Below, piece after piece: positions 1 through 4,241 of a stretch of 7,516 bases of DNA. Source of the DNA: an uncultured Collinsella sp. (GTDB taxonomy: Bacteria > Actinomycetota > Coriobacteriia > Coriobacteriales > Coriobacteriaceae). The DNA lies in contig URIA01000065.1 of the NCBI GenBank assembly GCA_900547765.1, forward strand, positions 1 through 7,516, given 5' to 3'. The translations under genes and the position numbers were made by a program. The notes beneath the pieces are model-generated. The model was not told where the DNA came from. It worked only from the letters and a program-made list of their open reading frames with translations, and ran no database searches. The stretch's first letter is position 1; each line of letters opens with the position of its first letter.

Positions 1-99
1 GTACATGTACGGATGAATATGGGAGGTGTTCGGATGAAGTTGATATTCAAGGCCATAAAGAGTAGCTGGCAGCCCCACAGAGAGCGGGGCGAGACGTAG
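1..99 (+). CDS. Possible 3' end of an upstream gene, or a 21-residue short ORF (34-99)
   Basis: One frame is open from the window edge to a TAG at 97-99. Within it, the ATG at 34 is preceded by GGAGG at 22-26 with a 7-base gap, a good ribosome binding site, and would encode 21 residues beginning MKLIFKAIKSSWQ and ending RERGET. The peptide is short and basic, with no domain I recognise. It could be a genuine small peptide, a leader peptide for the pilin 75 bases downstream, or the C-terminus of a gene cut by the window edge. A second frame is also open from the edge, to a TAG at 63-65, so coding is not established. Function unknown. Confidence 0.25.
   Translation, partial: VHVRMNMGGVRMKLIFKAIKSSWQPHRERGET
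72..90 (+). other. Small hairpin in the pilin leader region
   Basis: GCCCC at 72-76 is complementary to GGGGC at 86-90 across a 9-base loop. No T-tract follows, so it is not an intrinsic terminator. It lies inside the short frame that ends at 99. It may be an mRNA structure or chance in G/C-rich sequence. Confidence 0.25.
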
Positions 100-160
100 C
101 GAAGTAGATGCTAAGATACAGACAGATGATGACCGATCGAATGAGAACCAACCGGAAAAT

Positions 161-165
161 GGAGG
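161..165 (+). promoter_or_regulatory. Ribosome binding site that sets the pilin start
   Basis: GGAGG lies 8 bases before the ATG at 174 and 14 bases before the in-frame ATG at 180. Spacing favours 174. The upstream in-frame ATG at 108 has no comparable site. Confidence 0.7.
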
Positions 166-173
166 AAAAGAAG

Positions 174-1949
174 ATGAGCATGAGCAAGAACATCGCACGC
201 CTGGCAGTAACCGCCGGCCTCACAGCAGCGCTGAGCTTCGGTGGTGTGATGGCCTCGGTGACCATGGCGTTTGCGGCGGATGCCACGGGCTCGACTGTGA
301 CGTTCGTGGATACTGATTACGCTACGTCGTCGACCTACAAGGGTATTCAGATCTTCAAGGCGACGGTTACCGTGACCGGCGAGAACACCACGGTAAGCGG
401 GATTGAGTGGGCCGGTGCCGATGCGGATGAGCAGCAAACGATCCAGAAGGCTGTTGTTGAAGCAATTCAAACTATAAAAAGCGATTACAACAGCACGAAC
501 GCTCAGGATGCAGCCGAATGGCTGAACGCGAATGCTGGCGTGAACGGAACTGAGTCGCGTGTCGAAAATGATAACGTTTTGAATACAATTGCAAAGAAGC
601 TTAGCGCAGATAGCTTCACTTGGAAGTCGACTAAGCAAGGAGATAGCACGCTCATTGGACTCGACGCTGGTTACTGGTTGTTCCTTACTGCGGGCGTCAA
701 CAAGCCTGCTGAAGGCTTAGCGGCCAGTCAATCGACCGATGTCTTTACATCGCCCATCTTTAAGCTCGTGGACGGCACAAATCCAGTGACTATTGTGCCG
801 AAAAAGAACATCCCTACCGTCGAGAAGAAGATCGTGAGCGACGCGGATAGCAAAGAGCACGATGCCGCCGATTCTCAGATCGGTCAGGACGTGACGTACA
901 ACCTCTACGGCACCATCGCTGATAACTATGACTCGTACGACATATATTACTATCAGTTCTCCGACCAGATTTCCAAGGGTCTGACGCTGCAGAAGAATAG
1001 CGCCAAGGTGTATCTGTACGATTCCCCTGAGGCAGCAAAAGCCGATCCGACCCATACGAATAATACGGGGAAAGATATTACGACGGACTTTACCGAGAAG
1101 TCTTTTAATGCCGATCCGTCTGACGGTAGCGTTACGACGACGTGGACCTGCGATAGCCTGAAGAAGATCGATGGCGTCACCAAGGAATCCTGCATCGTTG
1201 TTTCCTATACAGCGCAGATTAATGAGAGTGCCGTCGTTGGCTTGGATAACAACAAAGAAGGCAATCCCAACACCGTAACGCTTTACTACTCCAACAACCC
1301 CATGACCACGGACCATGGCCAGACCGTGCCCGACACTGTCAGGGACTACACCTACGGCCTCAAGATCAACAAGGTCGACTTGGGTACCGAGCGCCCGCTC
1401 AATGGTGCCAAGTTCACAATCAAGGTTAAAAATGCGGATGATAAGGATTCAGCGGATAAGTACGTTCAGTCTGATGGAAAACTCGGCAAAGAAGCGCATC
1501 AGTTTGTGACCACCAGTGACGGCACCTTTACGGTCAAGGGTCTCGATACCGGAACCTATACCGTTGAGGAGGTTGAAGCTCCCCAGGGTGGCTACACGAC
1601 CGTGAACTCTTTCGACTTTATGATTACTCCTAAGTTGGGTACCGATCCCGACGCCAAACTGAAAGATGTCGAGTACACGCTTCAAGCAAATGGACAACAG
1701 GATCAAGTTATCATCGGCACTCCAAATAATGTGAAGGATGACAACAAGCTTGAGGCCGCAGATAGCACAGAGATAAACGCCGACGGCACCTTCAACATCA
1801 CCGTTGGCGATACCAAGCAGGTTGGCCTCCCGCTGACCGGTCTCAATGGCGTGACCTTCACTTGGATCGCTGGTGGCGCGGTGCTGTGCATCGGCGTGGC
1901 GCACCTCATCCGCAGCCGTAAGCAGGCTGAGGAGTCCGAGCAGGAGTAA
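174..1949 (+). CDS. LPXTG-anchored backbone-type pilin (isopeptide D2 domain plus SpaA-like domain)
   Basis: This encodes a 591-residue secreted surface protein, most likely a major pilin polymerised by a class C sortase. The start at 174 is chosen because GGAGG at 161-165 lies 8 bases upstream. The same frame extends back to an ATG at 108, but that would put a charged stretch before the signal peptide. Residues 1-34 are a signal peptide with probable cleavage after AFA. Residues 35-200 form a first domain. TIVPKKN at about 206-212 replaces the usual VYPKN pilin motif, making K210 the likely linking lysine. Residues 216-380 match an isopeptide D2 domain, opening with PTVEKKI and closing with TLYYSNNP. 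Residues 394-480 are a SpaA/prealbumin-like domain with YGLKINKVD (K397) and the E-box YTVEEVEAP (E466). LPLTG is at 552-556, followed by a membrane helix and the tail RSRKQAEESEQE. Codon use is less G/C-biased than in the downstream genes. Backbone rather than accessory pilin is inferred from the lysine motif. Confidence 0.93.
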   Translation: MSMSKNIARLAVTAGLTAALSFGGVMASVTMAFAADATGSTVTFVDTDYATSSTYKGIQIFKATVTVTGENTTVSGIEWAGADADEQQTIQKAVVEAIQTIKSDYNSTNAQDAAEWLNANAGVNGTESRVENDNVLNTIAKKLSADSFTWKSTKQGDSTLIGLDAGYWLFLTAGVNKPAEGLAASQSTDVFTSPIFKLVDGTNPVTIVPKKNIPTVEKKIVSDADSKEHDAADSQIGQDVTYNLYGTIADNYDSYDIYYYQFSDQISKGLTLQKNSAKVYLYDSPEAAKADPTHTNNTGKDITTDFTEKSFNADPSDGSVTTTWTCDSLKKIDGVTKESCIVVSYTAQINESAVVGLDNNKEGNPNTVTLYYSNNPMTTDHGQTVPDTVRDYTYGLKINKVDLGTERPLNGAKFTIKVKNADDKDSADKYVQSDGKLGKEAHQFVTTSDGTFTVKGLDTGTYTVEEVEAPQGGYTTVNSFDFMITPKLGTDPDAKLKDVEYTLQANGQQDQVIIGTPNNVKDDNKLEAADSTEINADGTFNITVGDTKQVGLPLTGLNGVTFTWIAGGAVLCIGVAHLIRSRKQAEESEQE

Positions 1950-1961
1950 CGCTCGCTCACC

Positions 1962-1983
1962 CATCCCTTTGGCAGGTGGGATG
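1962..1983 (+). other. Weak hairpin just after the pilin stop
   Basis: CATCCC at 1962-1967 pairs with GGGATG at 1978-1983 across a 10-base loop. There is no T-tract. It may be a 3'-end mRNA structure. The strong terminator lies 70 bases further on. Confidence 0.25.
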
Positions 1984-2051
1984 TGATGGCCATGAGACTT
2001 GCGGACACTTTTCTCGTCCATCCACGTTCTTGCTTTGCCATTCTCTTTTCG

Positions 2052-2087
2052 GGGCAGACTCCGCACTGGAGTCTGCCCTGTTTTTTT
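2052..2087 (+). terminator. Intrinsic terminator of the pilin transcript
   Basis: A perfect 11-bp stem, GGGCAGACTCC at 2052-2062 with GGAGTCTGCCC at 2068-2078, has a 5-base loop GCACT. It is followed by TG and seven Ts at 2081-2087. This is a textbook Rho-independent terminator about 100 bases after the pilin stop. It implies that the sortase downstream is mostly transcribed from another promoter. Confidence 0.92.
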
Positions 2088-2254
2088 GGGACAACGCAGC
2101 CAGCCTCCATTGCCCGTTGGATCAAGCGTATGAATATCGAACAGATGTTTGTCAAAATCGCGTTTACCAGGCGTGGGTGCATACACTCGCAGTAAAATAC
2201 CCTTGCGACGCATTCCGTGCGCGGGCGGCCGACGACTCGATCGGAGGTCACCAT
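2088..2254 (+). promoter_or_regulatory. Intergenic leader of the small ORF with a possible -10 element
   Basis: Between the pilin terminator and the small gene I see no RNA gene or repeat. TAAAAT at 2193-2198 is a fair -10 hexamer, about 57 bases before the ATG at 2255, but no good -35 sits at 16-18 bases from it (TTTACC at 2163-2168 is 24 away). A ribosome binding site GGAGG is at 2243-2247. Confidence 0.3.
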
Positions 2255-2404
2255 ATGCTGAAATTCCTTAACGCGCTCGCCGCCCTCGCGGCGGTGGGCA
2301 CGTTCGTCATCGCGTTTCTTGACTCGTATGAGGTTCGGTTTAAGGTCCGTAGGCGCACGCGCGGTGCGGACGGTGGACGGCATTTGCGCCGAAAGCGCAA
2401 ATAA
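2255..2404 (+). CDS. Small single-helix, highly basic membrane protein (49 residues), unknown function
   Basis: I do not recognise this gene. It begins MLKFLNALAALAAVGTFVIA: a hydrophobic segment spans about residues 2-22, followed by DSYEVRF and a tail dominated by Arg and Lys (VRRRTRG, RHLRRKRK). This predicts one membrane helix with a basic cytoplasmic tail, although a secreted or amphipathic peptide is possible. The start is well supported by GGAGG at 2243-2247 with a 7-base gap. The same frame is open upstream to about 1976, but those codons lie across the pilin terminator and have no ribosome binding site. It sits between a terminated pilin gene and a class C sortase and is followed at once by a hairpin at 2406-2433, so it looks like its own short transcription unit. 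A role in pilus assembly is only a guess from position. Confidence 0.55.
   Translation: MLKFLNALAALAAVGTFVIAFLDSYEVRFKVRRRTRGADGGRHLRRKRK
2383..2401 (+). other. Hairpin overlapping the 3' end of the small ORF
   Basis: TTTGCGC at 2383-2389 and GCGCAAA at 2395-2401 form a perfect 7-bp stem with loop CGAAA, inside the last codons of the 49-residue ORF. With the next stem at 2406-2433 it makes two hairpins in tandem, 4 bases apart. Confidence 0.45.
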
Positions 2405-2405
2405 G

Positions 2406-2434
2406 AATGCCCGGGGGTCGGATCCCGGGCATTT
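2406..2434 (+). terminator. Probable terminator of the small ORF
   Basis: AATGCCCGGG at 2406-2415 pairs perfectly with CCCGGGCATT at 2424-2433, a 10-bp stem with an 8-base loop, starting 2 bases after the TAA stop. The trailing T run is short (TTT, then AACAAAAA), so termination may be weak. The symmetric A/T ends would allow it to act from either strand. Confidence 0.6.
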
Positions 2435-2498
2435 AACAAAAACTGAAAACTAGGCCGCCCGCGCTCCCAAACATTTACGCGGGGTGCGTCGTTTTCTA

Positions 2499-2504
2499 TT
2501 GACA
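2499..2504 (+). promoter_or_regulatory. Perfect -35 hexamer without a matching -10
   Basis: TTGACA matches the consensus -35 exactly, but positions 2521-2528, where a -10 would be expected, read as part of an inverted repeat and not as TATAAT-like sequence. It may be a chance match or a factor-dependent promoter for the sortase 160 bases downstream. Confidence 0.2.
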
Positions 2505-2510
2505 TTGTAT

Positions 2511-2534
2511 CCCGAATCGCCCAGTCGATTCGGG
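2511..2534. repeat. Perfect 9-bp inverted repeat upstream of the sortase
   Basis: CCCGAATCG at 2511-2519 and CGATTCGGG at 2526-2534 form a perfect stem with a 6-base loop, followed by ACATTTTGAAAA. It could be a second, weaker terminator for read-through from the small ORF, or a regulatory element for the sortase transcript. Confidence 0.5.
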
Positions 2535-2575
2535 ACATTTTGAAAACTCAAATGCGGGCCCATACTCGCGCTGTG

Positions 2576-2596
2576 CAATGCTGCCAGGCTGCGTTG
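2576..2596. promoter_or_regulatory. Imperfect 21-bp dyad, possible operator
   Basis: CAATGCTGCC at 2576-2585 and GGCTGCGTTG at 2587-2596 match as inverted copies at 8 of 10 positions around a single central A. It lies just upstream of the possible sortase -10. The zero-loop geometry suggests a protein-binding dyad more than an RNA hairpin. No regulator family can be assigned. Confidence 0.25.
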
Positions 2597-2622
2597 TCCG
2601 GCGTACGAGCTCGCGAATCGGC

Positions 2623-2628
2623 TATTAT
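2623..2628 (+). promoter_or_regulatory. Possible -10 element for the sortase gene
   Basis: TATTAT at 2623-2628 would place a transcript start near 2635, about 32 bases before the sortase ATG. No convincing -35 is found at 16-18 bases; TTGTCC at 2594-2599 is 23 away. A separate promoter is otherwise expected, because the pilin transcript ends at a strong terminator. Confidence 0.35.
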
Positions 2629-2636
2629 TTGTTTAG

Positions 2637-2650
2637 ACAACTTGAGTTGT
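2637..2650. promoter_or_regulatory. Perfect dyad in the sortase leader
   Basis: ACAACT at 2637-2642 and AGTTGT at 2645-2650 are perfect inverted copies around TG. The dyad falls just after the predicted transcript start and just before the ribosome binding site AGAGGAG at 2651-2657. It could be an operator, or an RNA stem with a TTGA loop that affects translation. Confidence 0.35.
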
Positions 2651-2666
2651 AGAGGAGTGACCGGCG

Positions 2667-3605
2667 ATGGTGCAGGGCGCCAAACATATGAAGAGCAATA
2701 ACGCTGCGGCCAACGGCGGCTCAAGCCCTCAGCCCAAACCTCAACCAAAGCCCAAGCGCCGCCGCAAGCGGCTGCCGCGCTGGGCCGACCGGCTCATCAC
2801 CATCGTCATCATCCTTATCGGCGTGGGCCTTATGACCTGGCCGTGGATCTTGGACCGGCTCGAGGCCTCGGGCGTGTTCAACCAGATCAGCACGGTGTCC
2901 AGCACCGTGGACGCGCTGTCTGCCGAGGAGCGCGAGCGCATCTTGCTGCAGGCGCGCTCCTATAACGAGCAGCTGGCGGGCGAGGCCACCGAGCTCCCCG
3001 CCGACCAGATCGAGCCCTACGCCCAGCAGCTCATCTTTGACCGCGACCCCATGATGAGCTGGGTCGAGATCCCCTCCATCGACGTGAGCATGCCCATCTA
3101 CCACGGTACGAGCGAGGAAGTCCTTATGGCGGGCGTCGGCCACCTGGAGGGAACGAGCCTGCCGGTGGGCGGCACCTCGACGCATTGCGTGCTCACCGCG
3201 CACTCGGGCATGCGCAACCTGAGCATGTTCGACGACATCCACTCGCTGGAGCCCGGCGACCTGGTGCTGCTGCACACCATGAACAAGACGCTCGCCTACA
3301 AGATGGTGGACTCCGAGGTGGTGCTGCCCGGGGAGATGGAGTCGCTGACTATCGAGCCCGGCGCCGACAAGGTGACGCTCGTCACCTGCACGCCCTACGG
3401 CGTGAACGACCATCGCCTGCTGGTGCATTGCGTGCGCACCAAGTACAACAAAAAGGACGTCGACAAGCAAAAGTCGCTGGCCGGCCGCCACTGGGGCAAG
3501 CGCGAGTTTGCCGTGCTCATCGTGGTCGTGGCCATTGTGCTGTTGCTGCTGGACATCGTGATCCACGCGATCCGCAAGCGCCGCAAGGCCAAGGCCTCGG
3601 CATAA
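2667..3605 (+). CDS. Class C (pilin-polymerising) sortase
   Basis: This 312-residue membrane transpeptidase would cleave LPXTG-type sorting signals and link pilin subunits outside the cell; the LPLTG pilin two genes upstream is the obvious substrate. The start at 2667 follows AGAGGAG at 2651-2657; an in-frame ATG at 2688 lacks a ribosome binding site. Residues 20-37 are rich in Pro, Lys and Arg (PQPKPQPKPK then RRRKR), and residues 43-62 form a membrane helix. The sortase barrel begins near WVEIPSIDVSMPIYHGT (132-148). Catalytic residues are visible as H179 in LTAHSG, C241 in TLVTCTPYGVND, and R250 in HRLLVH. A second hydrophobic segment spans about 282-300, ending in the basic tail RKRRKAKASA; this C-terminal helix is typical of class C. 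A canonical lid motif (DPW or DPF) in the stretch before the barrel is not seen; the only DP is DPMM at 127-130. Family assignment is firm; substrate is inferred from proximity. Confidence 0.93.
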   Translation: MVQGAKHMKSNNAAANGGSSPQPKPQPKPKRRRKRLPRWADRLITIVIILIGVGLMTWPWILDRLEASGVFNQISTVSSTVDALSAEERERILLQARSYNEQLAGEATELPADQIEPYAQQLIFDRDPMMSWVEIPSIDVSMPIYHGTSEEVLMAGVGHLEGTSLPVGGTSTHCVLTAHSGMRNLSMFDDIHSLEPGDLVLLHTMNKTLAYKMVDSEVVLPGEMESLTIEPGADKVTLVTCTPYGVNDHRLLVHCVRTKYNKKDVDKQKSLAGRHWGKREFAVLIVVVAIVLLLLDIVIHAIRKRRKAKASA

Positions 3606-3618
3606 GACATTCTCCACA

Positions 3619-3653
3619 ACCACCACAATGGGGACAGGCGCCTTTGTGGTGGT
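3619..3653. repeat. REP-like hairpin with a GGGGACAGG core
   Basis: ACCACCACAA at 3619-3628 is a perfect inverted copy of TTGTGGTGGT at 3644-3653. The 15-base loop carries GGGGACAGG followed by the palindrome AGGCGCCT (overlapping, 3636-3643). Short palindromes with a GGGGACAG core occur as interspersed repeats in many bacteria, some mobilised by REP-associated Y1-type transposases; membership here is inferred from pattern. No T-tract follows, but it may still mark the 3' end of the sortase transcript. Confidence 0.6.
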
Positions 3654-3667
3654 CGGGGCTTCCAAAC

Positions 3668-3724
3668 CATCACAACATTCGATGAAAATCGCGATTTTGA
3701 CGAAAAGCGTCGAATGTTGTGATG
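3668..3724. repeat. Perfect 15-bp inverted repeat with nested 14-bp palindrome
   Basis: CATCACAACATTCGA at 3668-3682 is a perfect inverted copy of TCGAATGTTGTGATG at 3710-3724. The 27-base interior contains the perfect palindrome AAAATCGCGATTTT at 3685-3698 and the small stem GACG/CGTC (3699-3702, 3708-3711). A competing stem joins ACGAAAAGC at 3700-3708 with GCTTTTCGT at 3724-3732, so two mutually exclusive folds exist. It looks like a mobile or interspersed repeat unit, or a structured RNA end. No transposase is adjacent. Confidence 0.75.
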
Positions 3725-3725
3725 C

Positions 3726-3788
3726 TTTTCGTTGTGGGCGGGACGGTTTTCGTTGTGAGCGGGACGGTTTTCGCTATGGACGGTGCGG
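3726..3788. repeat. Three tandem 21-bp direct repeats
   Basis: Units lie at 3726-3746, 3747-3767 and 3768-3788. Each begins TTTTCG and ends with a G/C-rich block (GGGACGG in units 1 and 2, GGTGCGG in unit 3). Units 1 and 2 differ at one base (G or A at unit position 12); unit 3 is more diverged. Partial copies continue at 3789-3798 and 3842-3851, both reading TTTCGCTGCA. The array abuts the inverted repeat at 3668-3724, whose right arm shares TTGTG with the units. Confidence 0.75.
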
Positions 3789-3888
3789 TTTCGCTGCAGA
3801 ACCGCCGGCCCGCGGCCTGCCAACTGCCGCCCTCGTTACGTTTTCGCTGCATTTAGGTAAAGCACCTGCTCCAAGCGGCGTTGCCTTG

Positions 3889-3894
3889 TATACT
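3889..3894 (+). promoter_or_regulatory. Probable -10 element of the gatCAB operon
   Basis: TATACT, directly preceded by TG, lies 35 bases before the gatC ATG and would give a leader of about 29 bases. The -35 region at 17 bases reads CTGCTC, a poor match, so the promoter rests mainly on the -10. Confidence 0.5.
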
Positions 3895-3929
3895 AGAGCG
3901 GTTTATCTGTTATGCGGAAGGGAGCGCCT

Positions 3930-4241
3930 ATGGCACTCAGCGAGAAAGACGTGCGCGGCATCGCCGAGTACGCAAAGATCGCACTGACCGATGATGAGCT
4001 CACCCAGATGACGTCCTACATGAACGACGCCGTCCAGATGCTCGAGCCCGTCCTGCAATATGACTTGCCCGACGTGGAGCCCACGTTCCATCCCATCGGA
4101 AGCCTGTCTAACGTGATGGGCGATGACCTGCGCGAGCCCGAGCGTGACCTGCCGCTCGACGTTGCGCTCGAAAACGCCGGCAGCGCGCGCGACCGCTACT
4201 TCCGCGTGCCGTCCATTTTGGGAGAGGGGGAGAGCGAGTAA
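3930..4241 (+). CDS. gatC: Aspartyl/glutamyl-tRNA amidotransferase subunit C
   Basis: This 103-residue protein is the small GatC subunit of the GatCAB complex, which wraps around GatA and GatB and stabilises them. The start at 3930 is set by AGGGAG at 3919-3924, 5 bases upstream. An in-frame ATG at 3912 would overlap that site and is rejected. Family features are visible: an N-terminal helical region (VRGIAEYAKIALTDDELTQM), the central stretch VLQYDLPDVEPTFHP, the DDLREPE segment that matches the conserved R-E-D region, and the C-terminal YFRVPSIL. Length is close to the family norm of about 95-100. Its TAA overlaps the gatA ATG by one base (TAATG), implying translational coupling. It is the first gene of the operon, just after the repeat block. 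Confidence 0.93.
   Translation: MALSEKDVRGIAEYAKIALTDDELTQMTSYMNDAVQMLEPVLQYDLPDVEPTFHPIGSLSNVMGDDLREPERDLPLDVALENAGSARDRYFRVPSILGEGESE

Larger units (their letters stand above)
3606..3929. other. Repeat-rich intergenic region between sortase and gatC
   Basis: This 324-base gap holds no convincing gene. From left to right it contains a REP-like hairpin (3619-3653), a 15-bp inverted repeat with a nested palindrome (3668-3724), tandem 21-bp repeats (3726-3788) with degenerate copies of their first bases at 3789 and 3841, a G/C-rich patch near 3800-3835, a -10 element (3889-3894) and the gatC ribosome binding site (3919-3924). Several frames are open through it, but they have no ribosome binding site and simply translate the repeats. 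Confidence 0.7.

Noticed and set aside
1..10. GTACATGTAC palindrome at the window edge
   Set aside because: A 10-bp perfect palindrome alone is too short to interpret and is cut off from its left context.
108..173. Upstream in-frame start for the pilin at 108
   Set aside because: It would add 22 mostly charged residues before the signal peptide and has no ribosome binding site, while GGAGG sits correctly before 174.
1976..2254. Extension of the 49-residue ORF upstream in the same frame
   Set aside because: The added codons run through the pilin terminator stem and its T-tract, with no ribosome binding site; the ATG at 2255 has a good one.
2721..3665. A 314-codon open frame on the minus strand opposite the sortase
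   Set aside because: It is a composition shadow of the sortase gene, rich in His, Val, Gln and Asp from reversed G/C-rich codons. The plus-strand sortase motifs are clear.
3668..3788. CRISPR array
   Set aside because: The units are contiguous 21-bp tandem repeats with no unique spacers, and the inverted repeat occurs once; no cas gene is nearby.
3395..3823. A minus-strand open frame with NRPAHNE repeats across the same block
   Set aside because: It is the other strand of the tandem repeats running on into antisense sortase sequence. It has no start signal and is best explained by the repeat period.
3912..3929. Upstream in-frame start for gatC at 3912
   Set aside because: It overlaps the ribosome binding site serving 3930 and would add six residues outside the normal GatC N-terminus.
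3628..3987. A plus-strand open frame with heptad repeats such as GRDGFRC across the tandem repeats
   Set aside because: The 21-bp period keeps the frame open automatically. The ATG has no ribosome binding site, it runs over the gatC start in another frame, and it lies in a repeat block.
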